A stretch of DNA of 64,000 nucleotides, from positions 62,001 to 126,000 of the forward strand of contig NZ_JRUQ01000045.1 in the NCBI RefSeq assembly GCF_000773975.1. The letters run 5' to 3'. The notes below the pieces were generated by a model that saw only the letters and a list, made by a program, of their open reading frames with translations, searched no databases and had not been told where the DNA came from. Position 1 is the first letter of the stretch, and each line of letters opens with the position of its first letter. Shown one piece after another: positions 1 to 9,552 of the stretch. The translations under genes and the position numbers were made by a program. The stretch is from Erwinia typographi. GTDB lineage: Bacteria > Pseudomonadota > Gammaproteobacteria > Enterobacterales > Enterobacteriaceae.

Positions 1-1
1 C

Positions 2-202
2 GTGGGCGATCTGACCAGCGGACTGCTGCTGGTGGACCTGCTGCACGGCAAGTCGTTGCAGGAAGCGCTGGAACACGTCACCGCCGCCGTCTATGAAGTG
101 ATGCTGAAAACCCATCAAATGGGCGAGTATGAACTGCAGCTGGTGGCGGCTCAGGAAGGGATTGCCCAACCACAGCAGCATTTTGCCGCGGTAAAACTAT
201 AA
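2..202 (+). CDS. pdxY: Pyridoxal kinase PdxY, C-terminal fragment
   Basis: This is the last 66 codons of a gene that begins left of the window. The fragment reads VGDLTSGLLL, then LQEALEHVTAAVYEVML, then EYELQLVAAQ, and ends AVKL. This matches the C-terminus of PdxY, the pyridoxal kinase that phosphorylates the vitamin B6 aldehyde with ATP in the cytoplasm. The GD-T-G stretch is part of the ribokinase-type ATP and substrate site. Convergent gstA follows, as in E. coli. The N-terminus is not visible, so completeness cannot be judged. Confidence 0.88.
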   Translation: MGDLTSGLLLVDLLHGKSLQEALEHVTAAVYEVMLKTHQMGEYELQLVAAQEGIAQPQQHFAAVKL

Positions 203-250
203 AGGCGCGCGCCACCCGGAGTGAATGCGCCAGTCTTCAGAGCGTATAAA

Positions 251-275
251 GCAGCAGGGTGTGGCACCCTGCTGC
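251..275. terminator. Hairpin between convergent pdxY and gstA
   Basis: An 11-bp perfect stem (GCAGCAGGGTG with CACCCTGCTGC) and a 3-nt loop lie between the two convergent stop codons. There is no clean U-tract on the + strand and a short TTTATA on the - strand, so it probably ends gstA transcripts and may serve both. Confidence 0.55.
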
Positions 276-291
276 CGGTCCCCTCTGGCTT

Positions 292-894
292 CTACAGCCC
301 CTCGGCCTTCAGCGCCTCCACGACGGCCGGACGTTCCGCAACCCGTGCGTACCAGGCCTCCAGTTGATCAAGACCGGCTAAATCCAGCCTGATTGCCTTT
401 GCCCAGCGCATGACCGTGAACAGGTAGGCGTCTGCGACGCTGAACCTCAGCCCCATCAGCCAGTGTCTGCCGATCAGCTCGTTATTCGCCCAGCTAAATT
501 TTTGCCGCAGTTTCTCCCGTAACTGGGCTTTGTACTCCTCCGGCGTGGTGGAACCAAACAAAGGGCTGAAGGTTTTGTGCAGCTCGGTGGCAACAAAATT
601 CAGCCACGCCAGGGTTTGATAACGGGTCAGGCTGCCCACCGGCGCCAGCAGCTGCCGGTCGGGCTTCAGGTCGGCAATGTACTGGACGATCGCCGGGCCT
701 TCCGACAGCACCGTACCGTCATCAAGTTGAAGCGCAGGCACCTGGCCTTTCGAATTGATCGACAGATAGTCCTCCTGCTGCTCGGTTTTCTTGCTCTGCA
801 AATCGACCCGCACCAGGGTGAAATCGAGACCGGACTCCAGCAAAACGATATGCGGGGAGAGCGAACAGGCTCCCGGTTTGAAATACAGTTTCAT
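292..894 (-). CDS. gstA: Glutathione S-transferase GstA (beta class)
   Basis: The 200-residue protein matches E. coli GstA (201 aa) throughout. It conjugates glutathione to electrophiles in the cytosol. The N-terminal thioredoxin-like domain (about 1-80) carries the beta-class Cys10 in the motif [11 protein letters not shown] and the glutathione-site stretch QVPAL at 51-55. His106, which also lines the active site in the E. coli enzyme, is present in ATELHKTF. The helical C-terminal domain follows. The start puts Cys10 in register with the family. It is convergent with pdxY, and the next gene upstream is a LysR regulator. Confidence 0.93.
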   Translation of the reverse strand: MKLYFKPGACSLSPHIVLLESGLDFTLVRVDLQSKKTEQQEDYLSINSKGQVPALQLDDGTVLSEGPAIVQYIADLKPDRQLLAPVGSLTRYQTLAWLNFVATELHKTFSPLFGSTTPEEYKAQLREKLRQKFSWANNELIGRHWLMGLRFSVADAYLFTVMRWAKAIRLDLAGLDQLEAWYARVAERPAVVEALKAEGL

Positions 895-973
895 GCGTGC
901 TCCTTTTGCTCGGTGGCGAAAGATAGCTTCAGCTTACTGCCCACGGGCTAAAAAGTCAGCGCGGGGAGACTCA

Positions 974-1915
974 CTAGCCCGCACTATTCGTTTGTTTTTT
1001 AACCGGCATCAAGCTTTCCGGCCGGAAGCAGTTCAGGGTGGGAAGCGCTTCGCGCGCAACGTCCCAGAATGCCCGGACTCTGGCAGGCATATATTTCAGG
1101 TTCTGCGTAACCAGCTGCACGGGCTGCGCCGCAGGGCGGTGGACGGCCAGGATTTCAACCAGCTTGCCCTGCTGCAAATCCTCACTGGCCTGGTAGGAAA
1201 GCAGCCGCGTGATCCCTCTGCCAGCCCGAGCGGCTATCAGCTGCGTCTCCACTTCATTAACCATCATCACGGGCTGAATGCGCACCCGCTCCTGGTTCTC
1301 CCCCTGGCCAAAGCGCCACTCCCGCGTCGAGCTGACTGAGGTCCCGGCGATCAGATTATGGCTGGCTAAGTCGGCAGGCGTCGCAGGCGTCCCTGCCTTT
1401 GCCAGATAGTCAGGGCTGGCTAGTAGCAGTCGCTGCACGCTACCCACCTCAACGGCAACCAGCGAAGAGTCGCGAAGCTGGCCAATGCGCACCGCCATAT
1501 CCAACCCTGACTCGATCAGATCCTGATAGCTGTCGTTGAGCAGCAGCTCAATCTGAATATCGGGATAGCGATCGAGAAACGCCATCACCAACGGCGCAAT
1601 GTGCTTGCGGCCAAACTGCACCGGCGCGGTGACGCGCAGCAGCCCGGTGAGCTGGGTGCGCTTCGAGTCCTGGAGCGCCTGCTGGTAATCACCGAGCAGC
1701 GCTTTAGCCCGCTCAAACAGCAGCAGTCCGGCCGGGGTAGGCGAAAGCTGGCGCGTCGTCCGCTCAATCAGGCTGGCGGCGAAGCGGGTCTCCAGCGACG
1801 CCAGCGAGCGGGTAATCGCCGGCGGCGAGCGGCGTAGCCGACGGGCGGCAGAGGCCAGGCTGCCCTGCTGCACGACGGCCACAAACACCTCAAGCTCATC
1901 CAGTTTGTCCATCAT
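974..1915 (-). CDS. LysR-family transcriptional regulator
   Basis: The 313-residue protein has an N-terminal winged helix-turn-helix (about 5-65, ELEVFVAVVQQGSLASAARRL) and a periplasmic-binding-like effector domain (about 90-295). It is divergent from the GST gene at 2009, with an 18-bp inverted repeat in the 93-bp gap, so it most likely controls that GST and the flavin-fold gene after it. The gene opens ATG-ATG and the first codon is used here. It belongs to the CrgA-like branch of LysR proteins often found beside single-enzyme targets. The effector is unknown. Confidence 0.85.
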   Translation of the reverse strand: MMDKLDELEVFVAVVQQGSLASAARRLRRSPPAITRSLASLETRFAASLIERTTRQLSPTPAGLLLFERAKALLGDYQQALQDSKRTQLTGLLRVTAPVQFGRKHIAPLVMAFLDRYPDIQIELLLNDSYQDLIESGLDMAVRIGQLRDSSLVAVEVGSVQRLLLASPDYLAKAGTPATPADLASHNLIAGTSVSSTREWRFGQGENQERVRIQPVMMVNEVETQLIAARAGRGITRLLSYQASEDLQQGKLVEILAVHRPAAQPVQLVTQNLKYMPARVRAFWDVAREALPTLNCFRPESLMPVKKQTNSAG

Positions 1916-1931
1916 TATTCCGGTAGGTGAA

Positions 1932-1949
1932 ATTATGAATTGCCATAAT
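1932..1949. promoter_or_regulatory. LysR-type operator between regulator and GST gene
   Basis: The sequence is ATTATG-AATTGC-CATAAT, a perfect 6-bp inverted repeat with a T-N11-A core typical of LysR binding sites. It lies 17 bp upstream of the LysR start and 60 bp upstream of the GST start. Assignment to this LysR protein is inferred from position. Confidence 0.55.
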
Positions 1950-2008
1950 GCAGGTTTTGCGCCGTTTAGTGCAAGAGTAAGCTCGGGGGAAACGTAAAGG
2001 AGAAAAAC

Positions 2009-2626
2009 ATGAGCACACTCACGCTATACAACACTCCGCTGTCTGGTCACGGTCACCGGGTAAAACTTCTGCTCAACATGCTGAATTTGCCTTTTGAAGA
2101 ACGCGAGGCGGGGAGCGATGAACGTAAAGCCAGGCAATTCCTGGCGATTAATCCGCTTGGTCAGGTTCCGGCGCTGATTGACGGCAGTACCACGATTGTC
2201 GACAGCAACGCGATCCTGCTGTGGCTGGTGAAGCGCTACGCGCCGGACAGCCAGTGGCTGCCAAAGGATCTGGCGCTGGAGGTTCAGGTACACCAGTGGC
2301 TGGCGAAGGCGGCCGGCGAGATCCGTTACGGAGTGGCATCGGCACGGATGGTTAAGCAGTTTTCCGCGCCGGAGAACTACGACTCGGCGCTGCTGGTGGC
2401 GGCGAAATTCCTGCCGCAGATGGAACAGCATCTCCACGATCGACGCTGGCTGGTAGGCGGAGAGGCGACGCTGGCCGATCTGGCATGTTATGCCTACGTC
2501 GCCCGCGCACCGGAAGGGGGAATCTCGCTTACTCCTTATCCGGCCATTCAGCGCTGGGTAGCCAGCGTCGAGTCGCTGCCCGGCTTTGTGGCTCTCCCTC
2601 CGCTGCCGCTGCCAGAGATCGGTTAA
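2009..2626 (+). CDS. Glutathione S-transferase family protein
   Basis: A 205-residue GST. The N-terminal thioredoxin-like domain has the glutathione-site motif GQVPALIDG (about 51-59) and the DSNAIL segment just after it. The helical domain (about 85-200) carries the GST N-capping region WLVGGEATLADL. It lacks the Cys10 of GstA and begins LYNTPLSGHGHRVKLLLNMLN, so it belongs to a different class, probably using Ser or Tyr. The substrate is unknown. The strong ribosome-binding site AAGGAGAAA precedes ATG. The flavin-fold gene starts 2 nt after its stop, so the pair is translationally coupled. Confidence 0.86.
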   Translation: MSTLTLYNTPLSGHGHRVKLLLNMLNLPFEEREAGSDERKARQFLAINPLGQVPALIDGSTTIVDSNAILLWLVKRYAPDSQWLPKDLALEVQVHQWLAKAAGEIRYGVASARMVKQFSAPENYDSALLVAAKFLPQMEQHLHDRRWLVGGEATLADLACYAYVARAPEGGISLTPYPAIQRWVASVESLPGFVALPPLPLPEIG

Positions 2627-2628
2627 TC

Positions 2629-3522
2629 ATGTTTCATCCCGGCGAGCTGCTGGCGCAGCAAAAAGCGGGTTACGGCGAGGTCAGGGCTGCCGTGTATGAC
2701 GCTATGCCGACGCAGCACCGCGAGTTCTTCGCCGGTCTGAATACGTTCTATCTTTCGGCGGTGGATGACGCCGGTTTTCCCGTGGCCATGATGTTGCAGG
2801 GACCGCCCGGCTTACTGCATTGCGTGGACGGGAATCTGCTGGAGATCTCGCTAGCCGCGGTCAGCGCCGCGCCGCTGTTACCTCTGTTGCAGCGAGGCGT
2901 GGCTGTGGGTGGATTGGGGATCGATTTTTCCAACAGAAGGCGTAACCGGGTCAATGGCGTGGTCGCTGCCGTCAACGAGGAGAGCATCAGTATTCGGGTG
3001 GTGGAAAGCTTCGGTAACTGTCCGCAGTACATTCAGCGGCGCGATTTGCCAGCGGTGAATCCGTGGAAGGCGGCGGTGGAGGTTGAACCGCTGACGGGAC
3101 TGGACGCCGATGCACGTTACCTGATCGCGGCCACGGACACCTTTTTTGTTGCCAGCCATGCCTCGCGCCAGGCTGGCGCGGGCGGCGTTGATATCTCTCA
3201 TCGCGGCGGCCTGCCGGGATTTATTGAGCTGCGGCAGGGAAAGTTGCATATCCCGGACTATCGCGGCAATCGCTATATGAATACGCTGGGTAATCTGCTG
3301 CTTGAACCGCGCTGCGCGCTGCTGCTGCTGGATTTTCATCAGGGGGCGGCGCTGCATATTCAGGGGCGTGCGGAAATTGACTGGCAGCCAGTAGAGGAGG
3401 GGCTTACCGAGCGGTACTGGCAGGTTGATATCGACAGGGTTACGCGCCTCAGGCAGCTTTTTCCGCCCGCCGGGCTGAAGGTTGAGTTTGCCGACAGCTC
3501 ACTTACCGCTGGCAGGCAGTAA
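2629..3522 (+). CDS. Pyridoxamine 5'-phosphate oxidase-fold flavoprotein
   Basis: A 297-residue protein starting at ATG 2629, two bases after the GST stop. The second half (about 160-290) has the split-barrel flavin-binding pattern GNRYMNTLGNLLLEPRCALLLLDF seen in the PNPOx-like family of general stress and xenobiotic-reducing flavoproteins. The N-terminal half is a related domain with AVDDAGFPVAMM. Family members bind FMN, and some reduce or oxidise small molecules with F420 or NADPH. No specific substrate can be read here. Pairing with a GST under one LysR suggests a detoxification step. Confidence 0.72.
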   Translation: MFHPGELLAQQKAGYGEVRAAVYDAMPTQHREFFAGLNTFYLSAVDDAGFPVAMMLQGPPGLLHCVDGNLLEISLAAVSAAPLLPLLQRGVAVGGLGIDFSNRRRNRVNGVVAAVNEESISIRVVESFGNCPQYIQRRDLPAVNPWKAAVEVEPLTGLDADARYLIAATDTFFVASHASRQAGAGGVDISHRGGLPGFIELRQGKLHIPDYRGNRYMNTLGNLLLEPRCALLLLDFHQGAALHIQGRAEIDWQPVEEGLTERYWQVDIDRVTRLRQLFPPAGLKVEFADSSLTAGRQ

Positions 3523-3525
3523 AAA

Positions 3526-3545
3526 GGGCGGCACCATGGCCGCCC
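3526..3545 (-). terminator. Terminator of dtpA
   Basis: GGGCGGC-ACCATG-GCCGCCC forms a perfect 7-bp stem. Read on the - strand it is followed by TTTTT, which makes it an intrinsic terminator for dtpA. It sits between the convergent ends of the flavin-fold gene and dtpA. Confidence 0.75.
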
Positions 3546-3568
3546 TGATTCGCTCTCTCCGCCAGCCG

Positions 3569-5062
3569 TCAGGCTTTCGCTTCTTTCAGCTCAGGCTGTT
3601 CGTCCTGGGTCATACGGTTCAGCTTTGGCGCCGTCAGCAGCATCAGAATCGCAATCACGCCGGTTGCCATGCCAATTTGCAGGAATACGTCGCCGTAGAC
3701 GTGCAGAGATTGCAGCGGATCGGTGATGTCATCGGGTACGGCCATCAGGTTGGCTACCTTACCGGCAATCATCGCCGCGCCAGCGGTGGTCAGGAACCAC
3801 GAGCCCATGATAAAGCCCATCAGGCGCTGTGGAACCAGCTGCGCCACCATGGCCAGGCCCAGCCCGGAGATCATCAGCTCACCTATGCTTTGCAGCGCGT
3901 AGCTCAGGATCAGCCAGTTTACCGAAACGATGCCCATCTGGTTAGCAAACTTCGCGCCCAGCGGCAGCACGAGGAACGCGGCGGAGCAGAGGATCATCCC
4001 CAGCGCGAACTTGTGCGGCATCGGCAGACGGTCACCCATCTTGTTGTACACCGCCGCCAGAATCGGACTGAAAATCATGATCCAGAACGGGTTGAGCGCC
4101 TGGTACTGCTCGGGCTCAAAGGCGATCCCCAGAATGCTGTGTTCCACGTTACGGATGGCGAAGAAGTTCAGCGACGTCGGCATCTGCATATAGAGGACGA
4201 AGAACACTACCGCTTCCACCATCAGCAGGAAGGCCACGATCATTTTGCGGCGTGCCGCACCTTTCATCGCAAAGGCTTCCCGGGCGAAGATCACCACGAT
4301 GCCTGCCGCAATCACCGCCAGCACCAGCCGGGCAATGCCCTGGTTATGCAGCAGCCAGGTTGCCAGCGCCACCAGTATCGCCACGCCAACCAGCGTAGCC
4401 AGCAGTTTGCCCAGGTGCAGGGGCTGGAAGTCAGGCTTCGAACCGTGATTTTTCACCCACTTGCGGAACAGCATGAAGTTCACCAGGGTGATCAGCATGC
4501 CGACGAACGACAGGGAAAACGCCACGCTCCAGCCAAATTTCGCCGCCAGCCACGGGGTAGCCAGCATGGAGAAGAAGGAGCCGATGTTGATCGCCATGTA
4601 GTACATGGTAAAGGCGCCATCAAGACGCGGGTCACCTTTCTCATAGCAGGTTGACAGCAGCGAGGAGGGATTAGCCTTAAACAGGCCGTTACCGACGGCA
4701 ATGGTCGCCATGCCGATATACACCAGGTTCACATCGTGGCCGGACCAGGCGACCAGCGCATAGCCCAGCGCCAGCACCAGCGTACCCAGCACGATAACGC
4801 GCTTGGTGCCGAGTACTTTATCGCCCAGCCAGCCGCCGACGGCAACCAGCCCGTAAACCAGCGCGCTGAATGAGGCGAACAGGGTGATCGAGCTGGCTTC
4901 CGACATGCCCAGCTGTTTCACCAGATAGACCGCCATAATGCCTTGCAGGCCGTAGTAACCAAAGCGCTCCCAAAGTTCGACCGAGAAAATCAGATAGAAC
5001 GATTTAGGTTGCTTGAATGCATTGAGGCTGTTCACCTCAGGATGTTTGTTTGCAGTTGACAC
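3569..5062 (-). CDS. dtpA: Di/tripeptide:proton symporter DtpA
   Basis: The 497-residue protein is nearly collinear with E. coli DtpA (TppB, 500 aa), a POT/PTR-family inner-membrane symporter that imports di- and tripeptides with protons. The signature ExxERFGYYG occurs at about 29-38 (proton coupling), followed by [13 protein letters not shown], the GDKVLGTKR loop and the family motif [10 protein letters not shown]. About 12-14 membrane helices are expected. The C-terminal [12 protein letters not shown] tail is cytoplasmic. It is transcribed alone, with a long AT-rich leader upstream and an intrinsic terminator downstream. Confidence 0.95.
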   Translation of the reverse strand: MSTANKHPEVNSLNAFKQPKSFYLIFSVELWERFGYYGLQGIMAVYLVKQLGMSEASSITLFASFSALVYGLVAVGGWLGDKVLGTKRVIVLGTLVLALGYALVAWSGHDVNLVYIGMATIAVGNGLFKANPSSLLSTCYEKGDPRLDGAFTMYYMAINIGSFFSMLATPWLAAKFGWSVAFSLSFVGMLITLVNFMLFRKWVKNHGSKPDFQPLHLGKLLATLVGVAILVALATWLLHNQGIARLVLAVIAAGIVVIFAREAFAMKGAARRKMIVAFLLMVEAVVFFVLYMQMPTSLNFFAIRNVEHSILGIAFEPEQYQALNPFWIMIFSPILAAVYNKMGDRLPMPHKFALGMILCSAAFLVLPLGAKFANQMGIVSVNWLILSYALQSIGELMISGLGLAMVAQLVPQRLMGFIMGSWFLTTAGAAMIAGKVANLMAVPDDITDPLQSLHVYGDVFLQIGMATGVIAILMLLTAPKLNRMTQDEQPELKEAKA

Positions 5063-5658
5063 TGGTACCTCTGAATTTCGTATCCTGATTCGACATAGAA
5101 AATAAGTCGTCGTTATACAAGGTGGGCATTCGCCGCATGGTTATAAGATAGAAAAAGCGGCGGTTAATTTCGCCGATCGAGCTGCATCAGGCAAGCGTTT
5201 TTTCATATATCGCCTTCCTGGCTATAAAAGGTGTTAATAAGAAGTTAATAGGTATTAAACGGCAGAATGTACTGATTGGTGTTTTTATAATGGAATAAAC
5301 AACTTAAATAAGGCGTAAGTTTAAGCAAATGGCAGAGCGACTGGCTGGTGATGATTTTATGGATTGATATATCGCAGAAATGTTAATGACTACTATTTAT
5401 GACTATTGTCTCATTTTAAATTAGCGGTAGCTGCGATATTTTGCTCAGTGGTGGTGATTTTAACCGAAGCTGGACGGATAAATGTGACATGGATCACTTT
5501 AAGTCGACATATTAATAGTTGAAAAATATCTTTTCATCAATTCACTGCTCTCCAGACTCCTCACTGGCGTTCTTTTTTTATTTTCAGCGTTTTATCAGCG
5601 AAATCTCCCCTGATCGGGCTGGCAATTGTCACCGGCAAGTGCAGCGCTGAATTCTATA
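5063..5658. other. Divergent dtpA / betIBA intergenic region
   Basis: About 660 bp separate dtpA and betI, and no convincing gene is present on either strand. The stretch is AT-rich and must hold the dtpA promoter and, at its right end, the bet promoter. A CRP-like site lies at 5480-5501. In E. coli this position beside betI is occupied by divergent betT; here betT is missing from it and is found at 47.4-49.5 kb. Confidence 0.6.
5480..5501. promoter_or_regulatory. CRP-like site
   Basis: TGTGA-CATGGA-TCACT matches the CRP core TGTGA-N6-TCACA at 9 of 10 positions and has AT-rich flanks. It lies about 190 bp upstream of the bet promoter and 420 bp upstream of dtpA, so the target gene is uncertain. 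Confidence 0.5.
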
Positions 5659-5661
5659 TTG

Positions 5662-5691
5662 ATTGAACGTTCAATATAAAATAGCTATAAT
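5662..5691 (+). promoter_or_regulatory. betIBA promoter with BetI-like operator
   Basis: A perfect 14-bp palindrome ATTGAACGTTCAAT (5662-5675) overlaps a -35 box TTGAAC (5663-5668). A consensus -10 TATAAT (5686-5691) follows after exactly 17 bp. This fits repression of betIBA by BetI, a TetR-family repressor known to be released by choline. The same arrangement occurs upstream of betT at 49687-49716. Confidence 0.75.
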
Positions 5692-5726
5692 CATTCTCAT
5701 TCAATAGCTGAAACCGATGAAGCACC

Positions 5727-6323
5727 ATGCCAAAAGTAGGAATGAAAGCCATCCGTCAGGCGCAGCTGATTCGCGCCACCCTGACGGTTATCGATCGGGT
5801 AGGGCTGGCCGACGCCAGCCTGGTGCTGATTGCCAGAGAGGCAGGCGTCTCGACGGGCATTGTCAGCCACTATTTCGGCGACAAGAATGGTTTGCTGGAT
5901 GCCTGTATGCGGCAGATCCTTTCCGACTTATATCAGGCCGTCGAGCATCATCGTAAGCAGACTGATGACCGCCCCGAGTCGCAGATTCGCGCCATTATTG
6001 ACGGCAATTTTGACGTCTCGCAGATTGCCGGACCGGTACTGAAGACCTGGCTGGCTTTCTGGACCAACAGCCTGCATCAGCCTGACCTGCAACGGTTGCA
6101 GCGGATTAACGACCGTCGTCTCTATTCTAACCTGGCGGTACAGTTTGCCAGGGTGTTGCCTGAACAGCAGGCCCGCGATGCGGGCGCCAGCCTGGCGGCG
6201 CTGATTGACGGTCTGTGGCTGCGTATGACCTTAGCGCCGCAGCCGATGGCTGAAGGGCTGGAGAGTGCCCGGACGCTTTGCTACCAGAATCTCGCACTGT
6301 GGCTTTCGGGCGCGGTGCACTAA
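5727..6323 (+). CDS. betI: Choline-responsive repressor BetI
   Basis: A 198-residue TetR-family protein that aligns with E. coli BetI from [15 protein letters not shown] onward. The helix-turn-helix region is at about 30-55 (ARAGVS-like segment [22 protein letters not shown]). The effector domain has the BetI-characteristic NFD and [15 protein letters not shown], then ALIDGLWLR. BetI represses choline-to-betaine genes until choline is present. It is the first gene of betI-betB-betA; betB begins 16 nt after its stop. A palindromic operator overlaps its own promoter, so it should be autoregulated. Confidence 0.94.
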   Translation: MPKVGMKAIRQAQLIRATLTVIDRVGLADASLVLIAREAGVSTGIVSHYFGDKNGLLDACMRQILSDLYQAVEHHRKQTDDRPESQIRAIIDGNFDVSQIAGPVLKTWLAFWTNSLHQPDLQRLQRINDRRLYSNLAVQFARVLPEQQARDAGASLAALIDGLWLRMTLAPQPMAEGLESARTLCYQNLALWLSGAVH

Positions 6324-6339
6324 CCCCAAAGGAGGATGC

Positions 6340-7806
6340 ATGGCAGAGTTGCAACGCCGTGGACTTTATATCAATGGCCGTGAAGAGCACGGGCATGGCG
6401 AAACATTCACTACCATCAACCCCGCCAATGGCGAAGTGCTGGCCGAGATCACCGCTGCCAGCGTGCAGGATATCGATCGTGCCGTAGCTTCAGCGCAAGC
6501 TGGTCAGCGCATCTGGCGCGGCTATACGCCGGTGGAACGTAGCCGCGTGCTGCTAAAGGCCGTGGCCCTGCTGCGTGAGCGTAATCAGCCGCTGGCCGAG
6601 CTGGAAACGGCGGATACCGGCAAGCCTATTTCTGAAACTGCCGCCGTGGACATCGTTACCGGTGCCGACGTGCTGGAGTATTACGCCGGGCTGGCCGTGG
6701 CCGTCGAGGGTGAATCTATCCCTCTGCGGGAGAGCGCGCTGGTCTACACCCGACGCGAACCGCTCGGCGTCTGTGCCGGGATCGGCGCGTGGAATTACCC
6801 GATTCAGATTGCCCTGTGGAAAAGCGCGCCGGCGCTGGCTACCGGCAACGCGATGATCTTCAAGCCAAGCGAAGTGACGCCGCTAAGCGTGCTGGAGCTG
6901 GCGAAAATCTTCACCGAGGCCGGCCTGCCGGACGGCGTATTCAACGTTGTGCAGGGCGCGGGTGCCGTGGGTCAGGGGCTGAGCCAGCATCCGCAGATTG
7001 CCAAGGTTTCCTTTACCGGCGAGGTTAATACCGGCAAGCGGGTGATGGCTGATGCCGCGCTGGCTAATCTCAAGTCCGTCACCATGGAGCTGGGCGGCAA
7101 ATCGCCGCTGATCGTTTTTGAAGATGCCGAGCTGGAACGCGCGGTGGACGGCGCGATGATGGCGAACTTCTACAGCAGCGGTCAGGTTTGCACCAACGGC
7201 ACCCGGGTGTTTGTTCATCGTTCGCTGCTTCCGGCGTTTGAAAAGCGTCTGCTGGAAAAAATGGCCGGGATTCGCTGTGGTGACCCGCAGGACCCGCAGG
7301 TTAACTTCGGCCCGCTGGTCAGCGAAGAACACTGCCAGAAAGTGGTCGCGTACCTGAATATTGGTAAGGAAGAGGGCGCTCGTCTGCTGACCGGCGGTTC
7401 GCGGATGACTGAGGGCACTTTTGCCAGCGGCTGCTACGTTGAGCCTACCGTTTTTACCGACTGTCGCGACGAGATGCGGATCGTGCAGGAAGAGATTTTT
7501 GGCCCGGTGATGAGCGTGCTGGCCTTTGATGATGAGCAGGAAGCGATCGACCGTGCCAACAACACCGAGTATGGGCTGGCTGCTGGCGTGTTCACGACGT
7601 CGCTGAATCGCGCACATCGGGTGATCCATCAGCTGGAAGCAGGGATCTGCTGGGTAAACAGCTGGGGCGAATCACCGGCGCCGATGCCGGTTGGCGGCTA
7701 CAAGCAGTCCGGCGTGGGTCGCGAGAACGGACTGGAGACGCTGCATCACTACACGCGAACCAAGTCGATCCTGATCGAGATGGGTGACTATCCCTCCGCG
7801 TTCTGA
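6340..7806 (+). CDS. betB: Betaine aldehyde dehydrogenase BetB
   Basis: The 488-residue NAD(P)-dependent enzyme oxidises betaine aldehyde to glycine betaine in the cytosol, the second step of osmoprotectant synthesis. Glu250 in [10 protein letters not shown] and nucleophile Cys284 in SGQVCTNG are the aldehyde dehydrogenase catalytic pair. The Rossmann motif [10 protein letters not shown] and the C-terminal [19 protein letters not shown] are typical of BetB. ATG 6340, preceded by AAAGGAGG, was chosen because it gives the family length (490 aa in E. coli). An earlier in-frame start at 6265 would overlap betI. Confidence 0.95.
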   Translation: MAELQRRGLYINGREEHGHGETFTTINPANGEVLAEITAASVQDIDRAVASAQAGQRIWRGYTPVERSRVLLKAVALLRERNQPLAELETADTGKPISETAAVDIVTGADVLEYYAGLAVAVEGESIPLRESALVYTRREPLGVCAGIGAWNYPIQIALWKSAPALATGNAMIFKPSEVTPLSVLELAKIFTEAGLPDGVFNVVQGAGAVGQGLSQHPQIAKVSFTGEVNTGKRVMADAALANLKSVTMELGGKSPLIVFEDAELERAVDGAMMANFYSSGQVCTNGTRVFVHRSLLPAFEKRLLEKMAGIRCGDPQDPQVNFGPLVSEEHCQKVVAYLNIGKEEGARLLTGGSRMTEGTFASGCYVEPTVFTDCRDEMRIVQEEIFGPVMSVLAFDDEQEAIDRANNTEYGLAAGVFTTSLNRAHRVIHQLEAGICWVNSWGESPAPMPVGGYKQSGVGRENGLETLHHYTRTKSILIEMGDYPSAF

Positions 7807-7842
7807 TCGGCAACAACGCTTTCTAAGCAGTCTGATATTTTT

Positions 7843-7864
7843 GCCGCGGCTTCCTCGCCGCGGC
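7843..7864. other. GC-rich hairpin between betB and betA
   Basis: Two copies of GCCGCGGC separated by 6 nt form an 8-bp stem in the 72-nt betB-betA gap. No U-tract follows. It may stabilise the upstream mRNA or adjust the betB to betA ratio. Each arm is also self-complementary. Confidence 0.5.
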
Positions 7865-7878
7865 TGTCTGGAGGTTTA

Positions 7879-9549
7879 ATGCAGAAATTTGATTACATCA
7901 TTATTGGCGCGGGTTCAGCGGGCAACGTACTGGCCACGCGACTGACTGAGGATGCTGACGTATCGGTACTTTTACTGGAGGCAGGCGGTAAAGATCACCG
8001 CTGGGACTTCCGTACCCAAATGCCAGCCGCTTTGGCTTATCCGCTGCAGGGAAAGCGCTATAACTGGGCGTTTGAAACCGATCCTGAGCCGAAAATGAAT
8101 AACCGCCGCATGGAGTGCGGACGCGGCAAAGGGCTGGGCGGCTCGTCGCTGATCAACGGCATGTGCTACATCCGCGGCAACGCGATGGATTACGATAACT
8201 GGGCCAGCAGAAAAGGGCTGGAAAACTGGTCTTATCTGCACTGCCTGCCCTATTTCCGCAAGGCCGAGAAGCGTGATATTGGCGAGAATGATTATCACGG
8301 CGGCGATGGCTATCTCAGCGTTACCACGCCAAAAGCGGGCAACAATCCGCTGTTCCGCGCCTTTATTGATGCGGCAACTCAGGCGGGGCACCATGAAACC
8401 GACGATCTGAACGGCTACCGTCAGGACGGCTTTGGCCCGATGGATCGCACCGTTACCGCGCAGGGGCGCCGCTCCAGCACCGCCAGAGGCTATCTGGACG
8501 TGGCAAAGCAGCGCTCAAACCTGACCATTGTGACCCATGCCCAGACCGACCGCATTCTGTTCAACGGCAAAACCGCCACCGGCGTCTGCTGGCTGCGTAA
8601 CGGCCAGCAGCAGCAGGCGGAAGCCACGCGCGAAGTGTTGCTCTGCGCTGGCGCTATCGGCTCGCCGCAAATCCTCCAGCGCTCCGGCGTTGGCCCGGAA
8701 GAGTGGCTGCGCGAGCTGGATATTGAGGTGGTTCACGCGCTGCCGGGCGTAGGCCGCAACTTGCAGGATCACCTGGAAGTTTATATGCAGTTCCGCTGTA
8801 AGAAGCCGGTGAGCCTTTATCCTTCGCTACAGTGGTGGAATCAGCCCGCTATCGGAGCCGAGTGGTTGTTTAACGGTACCGGCATTGGCGCCAGCAATCA
8901 GTTTGAAGCAGGCGGCTTTATCCGCAGCGATGATCAGCCTGACTGGCCTGATTTACAGTACCACTTTCTGCCGGTGGCCATTAACTACAACGGCAGCAGC
9001 CCGGTGAAGGAGCACGGTTTCCAGGCCCACGTTGGGCCGATGCGCTCAATGAGCCGTGGCCGCGTGAAGCTGACCTCAAAGCATCCTTATGCCGCGCCGT
9101 CGATCTTCTTTAACTACATGTCGGAACCGCGTGACTGGGAAGAGTTCCGCAATGCCGTACGCCTGACGCGAGAGATCATGCGCCAGCCTGCGCTGGCAGA
9201 GTACTGCGGCGAAGAGATCCAGCCGGGAGCGCAGGTGCAGAGCGATGCCAATATCGATGCCTTTATCCGTGAGCACGCCGAAACCGCCTATCATCCCTGC
9301 GGCAGCTGCGCGATGGGCAATGACGAGATGGCGGTGGTCGACGCAGAAGGGCGCGTTCACGGTATGCAGAACCTGCGCGTGGTGGATGCTTCCATTATGC
9401 CGCAGATCACCACGGGGAACCTGAATGCGCCGACGGTAATGATCGCCGAGAAAATGGCCGATCGGATTCGTGGCAAAGCGCCGCTTGCCGTTTCAACCGC
9501 CGACTATTATCAACTTAAACGCGAGAAAGCCGAAGCTGAAGCCAATTGA
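7879..9549 (+). CDS. betA: Choline dehydrogenase BetA
   Basis: The 556-residue GMC-family flavoprotein oxidises choline to betaine aldehyde and passes electrons to the respiratory chain at the membrane. The N-terminal ADP-binding fold [16 protein letters not shown] binds FAD. GMC signatures [20 protein letters not shown] (about 82-101) and [16 protein letters not shown] (about 258-273) follow. The active-site His lies in [12 protein letters not shown] near 475, and the C-terminal [24 protein letters not shown] is typical. Length equals that of E. coli BetA. The ribosome-binding site TGGAGG precedes ATG. It ends 3 bp from the convergent thiM-like gene. Confidence 0.96.
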   Translation: MQKFDYIIIGAGSAGNVLATRLTEDADVSVLLLEAGGKDHRWDFRTQMPAALAYPLQGKRYNWAFETDPEPKMNNRRMECGRGKGLGGSSLINGMCYIRGNAMDYDNWASRKGLENWSYLHCLPYFRKAEKRDIGENDYHGGDGYLSVTTPKAGNNPLFRAFIDAATQAGHHETDDLNGYRQDGFGPMDRTVTAQGRRSSTARGYLDVAKQRSNLTIVTHAQTDRILFNGKTATGVCWLRNGQQQQAEATREVLLCAGAIGSPQILQRSGVGPEEWLRELDIEVVHALPGVGRNLQDHLEVYMQFRCKKPVSLYPSLQWWNQPAIGAEWLFNGTGIGASNQFEAGGFIRSDDQPDWPDLQYHFLPVAINYNGSSPVKEHGFQAHVGPMRSMSRGRVKLTSKHPYAAPSIFFNYMSEPRDWEEFRNAVRLTREIMRQPALAEYCGEEIQPGAQVQSDANIDAFIREHAETAYHPCGSCAMGNDEMAVVDAEGRVHGMQNLRVVDASIMPQITTGNLNAPTVMIAEKMADRIRGKAPLAVSTADYYQLKREKAEAEAN

Positions 9550-9552
9550 TAG

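Noticed and set aside
3482-4654. Long + strand open frame (390 codons) opposite dtpA
   Set aside because: It is antisense to a full-length, well-matched dtpA, has His/Gln/Arg-rich composition typical of a shadow frame and no family pattern.
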